Shown: positions 9,800 to 22,000 of the stretch, one piece after another | Layout of the letters: every line of letters starts with the position of its first letter | Numbering within the stretch: the stretch's first letter is position 1 | NCBI GenBank assembly: GCA_963580455.1 | Contig: OY756967.1 | Location: 21,312,022-21,376,021 of the forward strand | DNA: 64,000 nt | Source of the DNA: Euonymus europaeus | Lineage: Eukaryota; Streptophyta; Magnoliopsida; Celastrales; Celastraceae | Direction: 5' to 3' | Made by a program: the position numbers and the translations under genes | The notes under the pieces: model-generated | What the model saw: the letters and a program-made list of their open reading frames with translations, nothing else | Databases searched by the model: none | Told to the model about the DNA's origin: nothing

Positions 9800-11040
9800 A
9801 TTCAAAAAAGAGACATCCCAAAATGGAAGAAAACCTGAAGTAGGAATAAGAAAAATAGTTTGCTGCAAAATTGTTGGTCTTACAGGGACTGCCCAAGTTC
9901 TGAGAACACAAAATAAAAAGATACAGTCCACCCAAACAACCATACCCTTAAGATTTGTTGTCCAAACAACCATACCCTTAAGATTTACAACAAATCAGCT
10001 AGCTTCTTTCTAAAAATTCCAGTTTCTTGAGACCTTTAATTCTCCATTGTCTGCATAAAATTCAAGTAAAAAACGACAAATTAATAACCAAATTCCTTCA
10101 GACTATAAAGATGTAAAGCATTAGTTTTTTATTTTAATAAACGATGTGAATCAACCAATAAAAACTGAATCTGCCACAGCTCCCTCAAACATTTGTGATT
10201 TGTGATCAACCTAACTTTTTTTTCATATCACTTCCCATTCTCTTTCTCGGCGGAATTGGGTATGTTTATGATGATTAAAAAGTGTCTTTGAATAAGATAT
10301 TAAGAGTCAGATGCAAAGTGGACAGGAATAAAAACATACACTGTATTAGGAGAACAATTACTTTGAAATTATCAAATCTTAACCATTGAAATCTTAACCT
10401 GTGTAGTCATATCACAGGGTTTACTATATTTCATGAAACTAAAGCAAAGCATAATCACATATAAGCAAAGCCACCGCAGACAGCAGTGGCTAAGCTAACC
10501 AACCACACAAAGTAGCAACCTAGCTCGACTGACCATCAAGAACATGTCATGACAGAAAAAGTTGAGCAATTATAAACAAGGAGAAAACAGCCTAGTGAAT
10601 CAAAAAATGCTGAATAGACATCAGGAGTAGTCCATGTGGAACTACAATATGACATAGCAGCTAAATAAAATTAGACCAACCCAAAGAATGGCCTTTCAAC
10701 AATTCATCCACATGTTTGTTTTAATCGACAGAGGAAGCCAACAAAACAAAGTAACAGACCATTAAACAGAGAAGGCTAAAGCACCCAATCATCCAGACGA
10801 AGAACATGAAAGGTCAATCAAAACTCGCAGGAGCATTTCCAAGACTCACTGACACACAGACAGTTATTAGATTGGTGTAAAGGAGGTGCATGAACCTCGG
10901 AAAGCTTAGCTTTTAGCCATCAAAGTACATGCACAAACAACACAACCCAAAATAGCAGTATGGATCCAAACAAAGACAATTCCTCTTAGGCATCGCAAGA
11001 TCACAGGGAAAAGACATAAAAGCGAAAGATACAGACCTGG
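9800..11040. other. Intergenic, no gene recognised
   Basis: No supportable gene. A short tandem duplication built on CCAAACAACCATACCCTTAAG lies at about 9,925-9,985. Confidence 0.45.
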
Positions 11041-11295
11041 TCAGGTGCAAACAGCGAGAGTCCTCAATCGCCCATGGAGAGCTGCGAAAGCCAAAGACGA
11101 TTGATGGTAGCTGAGAATGGCGGAGGCAGAAGCAATGTATTATCTCGAGTCGCAAGTGTATGTGATGGAAAAGCAAGGGGTGACGTCCATAAGCAGCAAG
11201 CCAAAAAGGCTTGGACGCGCAAACGGGAGCAGTGGGCGAACACTCGACAACAAGAGGTGACACGGAGGGCAAGAGACAAAACGGATGAGAGAACA
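11041..11295 (-). other. Possible leader exon of a - strand transcript, cut at its 5' side
   Basis: Less AT-rich than its surroundings. On the - strand the sequence is pyrimidine-rich (for example CTCTCATCCG, TCTTGCCCTCCG) and ends in CACCTGACCAG followed by GTCTG, a good splice donor. The only ATG near the donor gives MGD and a stop. This would fit a non-coding first exon, but the long open frames on both strands are uninformative. The upstream side abuts the edge of the large inverted repeat at about 11,300, so a promoter there would have been removed. Confidence 0.2.
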
Positions 11296-11304
11296 ACGTT
11301 TTTT

Positions 11305-12490
11305 TTCATAAACATAAAAAATTTGTCGAATCTAATACACTTGTGGCCAGGGTTACATTCTTTGAACCTCTTTTAAATGGGGTTGATTTTGTAACTTGGC
11401 TTCTCTCCATTAGTAATCGTAAAAGAGGAGTTTTTCAGAGATTTGATTGTTTATTAAGACTCAGCTTTCGACCCATACGTATTGTGTTCACCCACCATTA
11501 TATGCATCCGAAACTTCAACTCGTGTTGAAGTTAATTTCCAAAAAAAATTATTGTTATTTTGATATTAGTAGTTTTAATTTTAAGGCTATATGAACTAAT
11601 TATTATTCTGATTGTCCTGATTCTAAACTGTTCGAATTTTTTTTATAAAAGTTAATTGATTTATTGAAGTTTCTTCATTGATAAAATATATGCACAAAGC
11701 AAGAATGGGGAGAAAAAAATATTTTTATTGTCCAGGACATGCAAATTAAAAGTTTTTCTTGTTCCGATCACTGATGTTGGCATATCAAGTGACTAAGAAA
11801 TGGACTTCAAACGACTTGCGAGATGGCTAAAATTTTTGAAGTCGGGTCGCTAGACAAATAAATTCGAGAACTCTATAAATGTGCTCAACAACAACACAAT
11901 ATTTACGTAAGTACGCAAATCGTGTTTCAATCTTTTATGTGAATTTAATTAGGGATATCTTTATTTTTATTTTTTTTGCAGGAAGAAACATCATCAAATA
12001 TTGATAATTTTTAGAAAAGAGTAAAATTTATATTCTATGTGGAAAGACCATTAAAGCAACTCAATGCAGTAAAGTCGGGAGGGTACCATAGTGTAGGAAA
12101 AAAACTTAAAAACATTATTTTAAATGATTGGTTCCAAATGATAGCATGTTTTAGGATGACGAAACTCCTGACATTATGACTTTGATTAATTTCATGAGTA
12201 ATGCGTGTTGTCATCTCGTACGAGATGCGAATAAGGTGATGATATGTAAATATTGATTTTTTTTTCTAGGATTAGCATTCTATTTCTAATTTTCCCAACA
12301 CACTTGATGTGTCTGCAGAGACGGAAGTTGATATGTGGCTTTCAACCACATTTAAATCCACGATTCTTATTAAAATTACCATGGCCGTTTTCAATTATAG
12401 GACGTTACTATTTTTGGTAAAAACTAAAGAGTCACAAAGTATTTTTAATACATACTCACCTTGATTGAATTCTTACATTTTGCAGAGGAT
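11305..12490 (+). repeat. Left arm of a large inverted repeat (kinase/KEN pseudogene, + strand copy)
   Basis: This segment is the imperfect reverse complement of about 12,510-13,745. It contains the tail of the kinase N-lobe block (AAAAATTTGTCGAATCTAATAC), the block downstream of it, and then the C-lobe/KEN blocks: GATGTTGGCATATCAAGTGA at about 11,772, and GTAAAATTTATATTCTATGT near 12,021 preceded by a stop (TTTTTAG) in the KEN-like frame. Arm length is about 1.2 kb. The loop is only about 34 bp, between 12,480 and 12,513. Confidence 0.85.
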
Positions 12491-12509
12491 AAGTAGATGA
12501 AGATTGGGA

Positions 12510-13745
12510 TAACAATGTAAGAATTCAATCAATGTGAGTATATAAAAAATACTTTGTGACACTCCCATAGGGAAAGGGAACACTCTTTAGTCTTTACCAA
12601 AAAATAGTAATATAATAGAATTGAGAATGACCATTGCAATTTTAAGGATCGTGGATTTAAATGTGACTAAAAACCACATATCAACTACTGTCTCTTTGAT
12701 TGGACATCGAGCCTGTTGGGAGAAAGTAAAATGTTAACCCTAAACAAAAAACATCAATATCTACATATCATTGCCTTATTCGCATCTCGTACGAGATGAT
12801 AACACGCATTACCCATGAAATTAATCAAAGTCATAATGTTTTTTGTTTCGTCATAGTAAATCATATAAAGCATGCTATCATTTGCAACCAACCACCTCCA
12901 ACTTTCATGTTGATTTAGAATAATATTTTTAAGTTCTTTTACAGCACTGTAATACCCTCCCGACTTTACTACATTGAATTTCTATAATGATTTTCTCACT
13001 GAGAATATAAATTTTACTCGTGAGGTAATCAATATTGGATGATGTTTCCTGGTAAAAAAAAATCTAACACAAAGATTTCCCTAAAAAAAATTCACATAAA
13101 AATTGAAGCACGGTTTTGCGTACTAACGTAAATCTTGTGTTGTTGTTGCACACAATCATAAAGTGTTCGAATTCATGTCTGGTGATCTGATATCAAAATT
13201 TTCAACCATCGTGCAAGTCGCCCAAAGTTCATTTCTTGGTCACTTGATATGCCAACATCAGTGATCGAACCAAGAATAACTTCTAACGTGGGGTGTCCCT
13301 GAACAATAAAATTACCATCTTGTCCTCATTCTTGTTCTTGTCCTCATTCTTGTTTTGTGCATACATTTTGTCCATGAAAAAACTTCAATAATCAATAAAT
13401 CAATTAACTACTACAAAAAAATCAAATAGTTTAGAATCAGAATAATTAGAATAATAATTAATTCATACAACTTTAAAACTAAAATTACTAATTTCAAAAT
13501 GACAATAAGTTTATTGAAAATTACTTTCAACACGAATTGAAGTTTCAAATGCATATAATGATGGATAAACACAATACGTCTTGGTCTAAAGTTGAATCTA
13601 TATGAATAATCAAATCTCTGAAAAGCTCATCATTTACGATTACTGATCAAGCGAAGCTAAGTTGCAAAATCAACCCCATTTAAAGGATGCTCAAAGTAGG
13701 CAACCTTAAGCACAAGTATCAGATTCGACAAATTTTTATGTTTTA
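12510..13745 (-). repeat. Right arm of the large inverted repeat (kinase/KEN pseudogene, - strand copy)
   Basis: Reverse complement partner of 11,305-12,490. It is also collinear, in the same orientation, with the locus at 1,470-3,060. At 12,761-12,765 it shows the uninterrupted CTACA that is the empty site of the TRIM array. Read on the - strand it continues upstream into the kinase N-lobe block and CSN2 fragments (13,690-14,560), which the left arm lacks. Internal stops and indels make it non-functional. Confidence 0.85.
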
Positions 13746-14560
13746 TTTTTCCTATAGTAAGAACGCTCACACACATGTCAGCATTCTCTATATTCATCTT
13801 CTTGACGGGGGCATCAAATGAAGCCAATGTGCCCTTTATTACATCTTGCCCAAATAGGATAAATTTGATTACACCTCGGTCAATACATACATTATACCCT
13901 TAGTTTGTCGAAACAGAAACCAAATATCAATTCAATTGAAGGAAACAAAGATCAATTCAAATATCAATTCTAAAATGCAAGTTCTAATGAAAAAAATGAT
14001 AGAATTCTAACCTCATTTAGAGCCTCTAGAGTAGTCTGATAAAATTCTTTCAAAACACCAACGTGTAGCTGACCCATAAACAGAATCACTAGCTGGCCCA
14101 AAACAAAAGTCAAAGTAACTAATACTGTAATAAATTCAGAAGTCAATTATTGGAGGGGTAGTTAAAAACATAAGTGCTAGCTAATGATAAGTTTGATGTG
14201 CACAATGGACAAGTCATAGAATGCTCCATTCCAGACAGCATCCCTAGTTTGATATTGTTACACTTGGAGCAGAGCATTTTGTTCCTTCTCTACTTGTCCC
14301 TTTGGTATGGCTTTTGACTTAGGACTCGATCATAGTTGGGGGCTGCATCACTAATTCTTAGTTTAGTAAGTTTATACTTGGAAAGGAGCATTAGTTACTT
14401 CCCAAATGGTATGGCATTTGATAGAAAATGAGATAGTCAATTCCTGAGTCAAAGGTCATTATTTAGTTCAGCTGCGCATTTTAGAAATGAATGGAATGAT
14501 TCAGTCACAAAAGAAAAGAAGTGCAGCTACCCCGTCAAGGTTGTACAAAGACACTTTTAG
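13690..14560 (-). pseudogene. CSN2-kinase fragment, copy 3 (- strand)
   Basis: Read on the - strand: CSN2 intron 3 sequence (about 14,560-14,110, with the CTTTGACTCAGGAATTGAC and TACACTTGGAGCAGAGC-like landmarks shared with 34,350-34,540 and 7,075-7,290), then part of CSN2 exon 4 (about 14,100-14,010) encoding a [12 protein letters not shown] block close to the true [13 protein letters not shown], then about 130 bp of other sequence, then the kinase N-lobe block (GQDVIKGTLASFDAPVKKMN) at about 13,865-13,740. Here the CSN2 exon part is the end of exon 4, missing from copies 1 and 2, so the copies sample different parts of a common ancestor. Confidence 0.75.
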
Positions 14561-14599
14561 TTGTGAATACTGAATTTCAATGTGGCAGAAAAAGCACAT

Positions 14600-16200
14600 A
14601 TCTATGACTAGTTCAAGTCACACTCCCATAATCCATTTTCTCTTACGAAAATTCCCGTCAACTAGTCATGTCAAATAAATAATACAATTTTTAATTCTAA
14701 TCTGGCCTTGTTCTATTTTCTTATCACTGAATGCCACATGCCTTACTTTTCCAGTTCTTAAGTAGATGTAGTAAAAAAAATTAAGGTTGAAAATAACTCT
14801 AGCTGAGAAGCTCTAGAGAGTAAACTGGAAATAGTGCAGAGAGTTTGTACAGTTTAAGGTAGTAATTTCACATTTTAAATTTTGAAAAGACAGTGTGTCG
14901 ACATAATTTCAGTTTAGAAAATGAACCAGAAAATTTGATATTTTCGTCAATCGAAAGCATGTCAACCACTTTTAAGGCCATGCTCAATAAAATAGTTAAA
15001 CTATGACAAAACAGCCAACAAAAGTATGAATTAATAGAGGCAGAGAGTTATAACCTGGGTGGCAGCAACAAAGACATAACTCTCGAGAAGGCTGTGCCAG
15101 ATCATTGCGCACTCTACGATCATAACAAGTAATAAAGCAGCCCGAAAGCCCAAGCAAAGCAAAAAACAAATGTGCTCCTGCAGTCAATAATATGTTTATG
15201 TGAATTTACCAGTAGCACATAAAGGTGTTCAAGCGCTTTCTGTAAATTACATGTTCATGAGACAGACAACAAAGGTGACCCAACAGCAAGTATCACTATT
15301 GCATCCACATCTCTCTTGCCATTGATAGCTAAACCATGTTCTGCTAATTTTCTATATATATATTGCCAAACCATAATGAAAAAGGAAGAAGGAAAATTGA
15401 TCTATTTTTTTTACATGTTGGAAGTTCTAGAATTTGAAATCATATGAAATTTAAGAGCTCAAACCACAAAAGCACTAATGTGGCATCTTTATCTTTCAAT
15501 TTTTTTCCCTCTTTATACAAATTCATTCTTTGACCACAATAGCACCAAAATAAAGGAACCAAGTAATGGTACATCTGAAGAGCAGGCAGATAAAACTGAA
15601 TCAATAAGTTGAGGGCTGTACATAAAACAGTAGAAATATTAGCAGTAATAACACCATAAACTTCCAAAAAAGAGGGTGGGGGAGGGAAGCACATCCAAGT
15701 TCGTAAAAATAATGAATTGCTGGAATTCTTGAAGACAAAGTAGGCAAACAAGGACATTAAGAGCCATGAAATATAACAATAAATACTAAAGTATGAACTA
15801 TGGATTCCAGTGATTCCACAAATGATAAGAAATTATGAAAACATCTTTCAAGTTATAAGCGAAATTTTGAGGCACTCAATTACATGTAATTTATAATTTT
15901 CAGATCGACCATAACTAAGCAATTGACTTTTAAATAGAGTCAAATATGTGTCAGTCTCCATCAACTGATTAAAACCATTGTATTGGTCTTTCCTCCTCAT
16001 TCCTCAGTCAAATTACTTAGCTCATCAAATTCAAGAATAGACACAAGATCTGAATAAAACCTGATGCATGAATATGTTGCTTTGATTATTTTTTTCTGGA
16101 CTCATGTCAAAACATAAAATAGAACTCATATCTGCAAGATAAATAAATAAAAAAATAGAATCCTCTGAAATTGCAAGCATTTGGTATGGATGGCTAAAAC
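14600..16200. other. Intergenic; one exon-like block of unknown family
   Basis: Mostly AT-rich without a recognisable gene. On the - strand at about 15,186-15,050 an open block reads AGAHLFFALLGLSGCFITCY and continues with a charged and Cys-rich stretch (DRRVRNDLAQPSREL, then CLCCCHPG) to a possible GT donor within CAGGTTATAAC. It looks like a membrane segment followed by a cytosolic Cys cluster. I cannot name a family and do not see connecting exons. Confidence 0.25.
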
Positions 16201-16225
16201 TCAGAGTTGCTTAACACCTCTCTTT

Positions 16226-16325
16226 TCACAGGTCATTAGGCAACAACACTGTACAAAATACAGTAGGCAACAACGCTATACAAAATGCAGATCAAGATAC
16301 AGTAGGAAACAACACTATACAAACT
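16226..16325 (+). repeat. Short imperfect tandem repeat
   Basis: Three diverged copies of a unit of about 30-45 bp built on AGG(C/A)AACAAC(A/G)CTxTACAAA, at about 16,229, 16,265 and 16,305. No coding role is seen. Confidence 0.7.
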
Positions 16326-16808
16326 AAGGTATGGACAAACATAGAAACCAAAGTAGTATTCGCTACATGGGAGACATCAGAATTCAGAAGCAACACTCAA
16401 AAGAATACATAGTAATCCATTCAATTAAATAGGATGTTGAGATTTTACCACAAATGTAGTAGAAGCTATAAACGCTGTCAAAACCCCATGCAAGACACAG
16501 CCAAGACTATTGATAACTGTCGATCAAATATACCAAATATGCCAGAAAAGCAATTACCTGTTCATAACAAAGATACAGATAGGGGCAATCAAATTTCCAT
16601 GTAAGCAATATATTTACAAATAAGGTAACTAAGACACAGAAGAAGAAAAACAACAACAGCAGATAAATGACGTACAAGCTGAACAGCCAGGAATATAGAT
16701 ATAATTTTGTAAATTTTAAGTACAAGCAGCAGCTATGCAAATGGATCACATAGTCAATGGAAATTTTGGAATTATAAGTTCAAAGTCAACCAGTGAAACT
16801 GTATTTCA

Positions 16809-17298
16809 AAATTGTAAAATACACATAGACAAAGGAATAAGAAAGGAACTAATCAGAAAGGAGTCCGAGCAAAGCAAATTGCAGTGAAAACCTAATTTAC
16901 CCAATCTGTGATACATAGTGAAAACCAAGATGAACAAAGTAAATTGTAAAATACACATAGACAAAGGAATAAGAAAGGAACTAACTAGGAAGGAGTCCGA
17001 GCAAAGCAAATTGCAGTGAAAACCTAATGTACCCAATCTGTAAATGGCAGCAGCTGAGTTGTTGCTTCTATGGGAGAACAGTAAATGGCAGCTCAGTCGT
17101 TGACAATCGTACGGCTCGCAGGCATGAGTCGCTCCGCGCAGGTCCACAAAGTAGGCATGAGAAGGAGTCCGAGCAAAGCAAATTGCAGTGAAAACCTAAT
17201 GTACCCAATCTGTAAATGGCAGCAGGTGAGTTGTTGCTTCTATGGGAGAACAGTAAATGGCAGCTCAGTCGTTGACAATCGTACGGCTCGCAGGAATG
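16809..17298 (+). repeat. Nested tandem duplications
   Basis: Two overlapping patterns. A unit of about 100 bp with ACACATAGACAAAGGAATAA and GTCCGAGCAAAGCAAATTGC is present at 16,809-16,908 and 16,943-17,042. A second period of about 170 bp repeats GTCCGAGCAAAG through GTACGGCTCGCAGG(C/A)ATG at 16,993-17,128 and 17,163-17,298. The copies are nearly identical, so these duplications are recent. A 113-codon - strand frame crosses the first pair and is repetitive because of it; I do not treat it as a gene. Confidence 0.9.
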
Positions 17299-17320
17299 TA
17301 GCGAAATAGTAAATTCTCGC

Positions 17321-17497
17321 TGAGAGATTGAGTAAGGTCTGATGTCGAGATCTATGGGAGATAGAGGCGTATCGCAGGGTGAGAGATTGAGTAAGGTCTG
17401 ATGTCGAGATCTACGGGAGATAGAGGCGTATCGCAGGGTGAGAGATTGAGTAAGGTCTGATGTCGAGATCTATGGGAGATAGAGGCGTATCGCAGGG
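17321..17497 (+). repeat. Three tandem copies of a 59-bp unit
   Basis: Units at 17,321-17,379, 17,380-17,438 and 17,439-17,497 start TGAGAGATTGAGTAAGG and end ATCGCAGGG. They differ at only one or two positions (TCTATGGG against TCTACGGG in the middle unit). On the - strand this would lie 120-300 bp downstream of a possible TATA box, within a CT-rich leader. Confidence 0.95.
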
Positions 17498-17609
17498 CGG
17501 AAGGCGCGTTTTAGCTGGTACGACGTCGTTTTGCGGGAGATAGATGGACGCCTACTCGCAGAACTGTAGCGAAATAGTAACTACTCGCCCGGAGAGAGCT
17601 GCAAATGCT

Positions 17610-17625
17610 GCAACTTATATAATAA
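17610..17625 (-). promoter_or_regulatory. Possible TATA box for a - strand transcript
   Basis: Reading the - strand, TTATTATATAAGTTG is a good TATA-box match, followed downstream by a CT-rich leader-like region with CTCTCTCC. No convincing coding exon follows, so this may be fortuitous in AT-rich DNA. Confidence 0.25.
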
Positions 17626-17649
17626 CTAGAGATGGGTCCGCCGCGTTGC

Positions 17650-20600
17650 TGGCGAATGAAGCCCAGCGCAGGGTTTTTTTTAATATTTTTAAGTAGTGTG
17701 AGAGAACTAATCTATGGGCTTCCGTACTCTGCCTTTGTTGTGCAAAGTTGCAGTTCTGTTTCTTCGCTGTGTAGATTATGTACATTTGGTTAGTTGGATT
17801 TTCATGTAAGAGTATAATTATAAAAGAGAATAATATGGGTTCATTACCTGTCATCTTTTTTGCATTTGTAGGTTTATGTGATTTTAAGGCTGCTAGCTGA
17901 AGCCTGGAGGTTGTTGACTTGAATTGAAGCAGGTTATCCGGAAGTTTCATTGAGGTGAGGGTTCTGTTTGAAGGATGTGTACTGAATTTGAGGTATTTTT
18001 TGGTTCTACGTGTGTTGGTTTTTGAATTTAGGATCTCTGGGAAATGAGATGGATTGGAATCTATTTAAGTGGTTTTTGATGTGTGGCTGTAAGGGATTTG
18101 TGTGTGAAAATAGTTTGAGAGTTGACTGTGTGCGTGTCTTCGAGTTGACATCGTAATATTGATGTCTTAGCAGAAAGAGCAATTTGTTTGAAAAATAGCA
18201 TATAAAAAAATCTTGAAAGGTTCATGACCCAGGACAGGGAATATTCTCATATAAATGAAAATCTTGAAATATGTGTTATGGGGTTGAAGAATGGAACAAA
18301 TTATAATTATTCAATGAATTAAATTAAACATGTAAAATAAATAATTTATTAATTTCGAGATAGAATTTGAGTGTACATAAAAATAAGAATATTGATGAGA
18401 GCAAAATAGAGCACATGACAGAAGAAAGTTAATTTATACTAAAAGATTCAATAATTTGAGAAGTCGCATGAAGGATGATCAATGTAGTTAAACGTTCAAA
18501 CATTTAGAGTATCAAAGAGAAGTACAAAAAGGGACTGTGAAGACAATGTCTAACCTTTCCATAATTGGATCGATAATAGCATATCAACAAAAGCACAAGT
18601 AGATTTGCGATCGTTCCTGCGAATGTTTGAACTTTATTGAGATGAGTCAAAGAGAAAAAGAATGATATTATAAACACGAATCCTTGAATTTCCTTTTAAA
18701 CAAAGAGGAATCGGGGAAAGTTTAGTACCAGTAGTAGCTGAACTTTTTCCAGAGAATCACTTAATCTGCATAATTTTTTTTAAAATGTTATGTACACAAT
18801 ATTACAAAACCTTATAGCATCACATTGAGAAATAGAAAACATATTTGTCACTTAAAGAGAGAAGCTATGTAAATCTATGAACAGAAAAGGGGAATACATG
18901 GATAGATGTGTTCGTCAAACTATTTAAACGGCCCATAACATAATTATAATATATCAAATTGACTAACTTGCAGCCACATTGAATTGCATAACAAAAAGGA
19001 GTGTTGGAAAATGATTGCATGTATTACATGGAAGTTGCATTTGTCTATGAAAGGGGGAATGAATCATTTTACAAAAGGTCTATGCAAAGCGACAAACACA
19101 TCACAATGCGCAGTAGTTGTTACAACTTTGGAAATCCAGTGGAAATTAGCAACAATTATTCACCATCACTATTCAGTAAGCTCAATGTGCGTACTCTTAG
19201 AAACTTTGAAACTAAAATCAAAGTCTCATTTTTGTGCTTCTTTGGGAAGTTAGAGGGAGGTGACATTTATTTGATACTATGGACCATTTGATTTAACTAT
19301 AATGTATAACATACCAGTAGTTACGCAAATAATAGAAAACCAACCGATGAATTGTAATAACTCAAATAAGAAAAGCAAAAATCATGAGCACAAATTGACA
19401 TGCATGGACCAAACCAACTATATATGCCGGTTTCAAATGCTGAGTATGCGGAATGTACTCATAGAAATTGAAATGGCAGAGAGTGTTCCACATCTTCTTT
19501 AACCCACATAAAAACATAAAACTTTCAATGATAAGTTCCAACCGTAAAGCATTGCACAAGAAGGGAATGGAAATTCTTCTTAGGGACACTGAATCATAAG
19601 TCAAGGTGGTCCGTGGGTCCGCATGAAGGATCACACTCTCCTTTTGACTATGAGACTTCGCTCTCACATGGATTGGATCTTTAGTACCAGTTGAGAAAGT
19701 GAACCGATTGAGTTGTCTATTCTTCACATCAAATATCTCACCTATTTACTTGTACTAAAGAGATTAGTCTTCTTTGCCTATGAATTAGCGTAGAAGAGAG
19801 GCACTTATAAATTAGCGTAGACTGTATTCAAAAAAATATAACTATGTTCCATCAATGATCAAGTTTATGTCTAAAATAAGCGAGTGTGTACTAAAATTAT
19901 CAAATGTAAGTTAGCATTGGTTTTAAAAGTATCACCAAACACCCGACCACTTGAAATAGAGCCAATGTGAGATATCCAACTATATATGCTTGTTTAAATG
20001 ACAAAAGATATATATATTTATATATATTTATGAATCTCTTTATTATTACACTGCCATATATATGCCATATTTTCTCAAAAGTTTTATTGGAAAATTATTT
20101 TTTCGTAAAAAGGAATAATAACGTTACATTTTCCTAATAGATATATTTTCCATATAATACACGTATAATATTTACTTTGTCCATAATAGAAGGATTATTA
20201 ATAAATATATTCCTTTAATTTATTGTGAAGTTAAGCAACTTCCAGGTCTACATTTTTAGGTATAGAATGGGCAGCTACTTTTTTTACCCTCTGTTTTGGT
20301 TTACTTTTATGGATTTCTATGGAAGATCTTGAGAATGTAATAATGTATATAACTCTTAACGCACTTGTGTCTTTATGGTGTTGACCTCAAGTTTCTCTGG
20401 ACATTCTTGTAGGTAGCCACATCAATGCAAGCAGATGAAAATGAACCAAGAAGTCAAAAGATGTGAAGGGCTTACTGATACAATGAAACTGTAGAATTCA
20501 AAGACTGTTCATCGATTGTAATTTCATCAAAGACAAATCATGAGCAGACCCAGAAACAAAACACAAAGGAGATGCAGTGTAGACATTTTTTACCAATGCG

Positions 20601-22000
20601 GATAGTGAATTAATGGCTTAATTCCTTAGCACCACAGCAACCATAAAGTACCCACAAAGCAGATGACCACTTGATGAGAAAACCCCGAAACAGAGCACGA
20701 AAGCATGAAAGCCGGATCAACATTTTAGACATCCACGCAGAAAACCCAGTGCTTTAGGATAAAAATATGTTCAGGAGATATGGAGCCTTCACAGGAAACG
20801 ATCTCGAAAAACTAAGACCCAAAATTCGACATTAAACAATGGAACCTCAATCACACCTCAGAGTTCTGAGGCTGAATTCTATGTTTTGAGGAGAAAAAAA
20901 AAGATAGTTTCAGAGATGACCCAAAATCTCATATCGAGTTCATGACAACCTGAATGGTTGGCAAAAGACCGAATCGAAAAAGAAAATTAAAAAAAAGAAA
21001 AAAAAACTCATTATTGCAAGTAATTTTTCAAAGCCACAAAAGTGAGAATACAAATGATCAACAATGATTCTCAAGCACATATACAAAACATAGGGACTTC
21101 CGATCAAAATACAGTTGTTCAATTCAAGGAAAATTTTCAATAAGTCTTATTCATTTCCCATCAAAACTTACGAATCAAATACACATGAAGGAGTAAACCT
21201 AGGATAAAAATCCATCAACTTCAACAGAAATCACGTCCCAAAACCGCACAAAATTCGACTCCCTCACCTCCTGGTGACGATTTCTCGCAAAAAGTGTAAA
21301 CCTTTACACTCCAGCCAAGTTCACAGGATTTTCACAAAAATGTAAGATCGTAGAAGAAACAAATCACCAATCACAATTCTCTCCCCCTTCCTAGAAACGC
21401 AAACACTCTCATTCTTCCCTCTCACTCTCTCATTTTCTATCGCAAATTATAACCCCAGAAAACGTTATTTTAAACACTACCCATTTCTCTTTCTCTCCTA
21501 AATCCCATACCTATACATAATGATGAAGATAGATAAGCGTTCTCTCTTACTAAAAGGTAGGCCATAACACAGGAAATAGAACCAGAGAAGCAGGTACCAA
21601 GAATTGCCACAATTAAAAAAAATGACGAAAGAGAAGCAGGTACTAAGGTAGGTCACTTGTTCTCAAGCTACAATCTGACAAAAGGGGACCAAAAAATGAC
21701 AATCATTAGAAGTGGTAAGGAACAATATGTGCACATCAAGCCCTCACAAAACAGAACACAAAAGAGAGTGGAAATCAGAGCTGAAAGAAATCACAAAACG
21801 CAATGAAATTAAGGACATCAGACAATTGAGAAGTAATTAATTTAACTAAGTGAAACCACACAATCAGCCTATGACAACAATTGAACCTAGTAAGTGGAAC
21901 CATGCAGATCAATAAGGAAACCCAGTCAAAGATACAGTATCAAAGGATTTCTTTCTATTAAAGAAGAAGAAAGGGCAGCTGACTGCTGACCTAGATTTTT
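17650..22000. other. Intergenic, no gene recognised
   Basis: About 4.3 kb without a recognisable gene on either strand. Open frames are short and have no family resemblance (for example those around 19,000-19,730). The stretch 21,365-21,450 is strongly pyrimidine-rich on the + strand (CTCTCCCCC, CTCTCACTCTCTC), which can mark a plant leader, but no coding exon follows it that I can identify. The block 19,980-20,220 is very AT-rich with TATATATTTATA repeats. Confidence 0.5.

Noticed and set aside
10913..11376. Overlapping open frames of 83-127 codons on both strands
   Set aside because: Mutually overlapping frames in a GC-richer patch; composition is Cys/Leu/Ser-rich without domains. A leader exon is the more likely reading.
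16806..17147. 113-codon - strand frame with an internally repeated hydrophobic segment
   Set aside because: The repeat is simply the translation of the recent DNA duplication; there is no family match and no codon-level sign of selection.
17321..17497. Regular repeats that could suggest a CRISPR array
   Set aside because: The units abut directly with no spacers, and the DNA is a plant nuclear sequence.
19362..19727. 121-codon - strand frame
   Set aside because: No recognisable domain, no splice or promoter context and weak composition; it may be a relic of a repeat but nothing identifies it.
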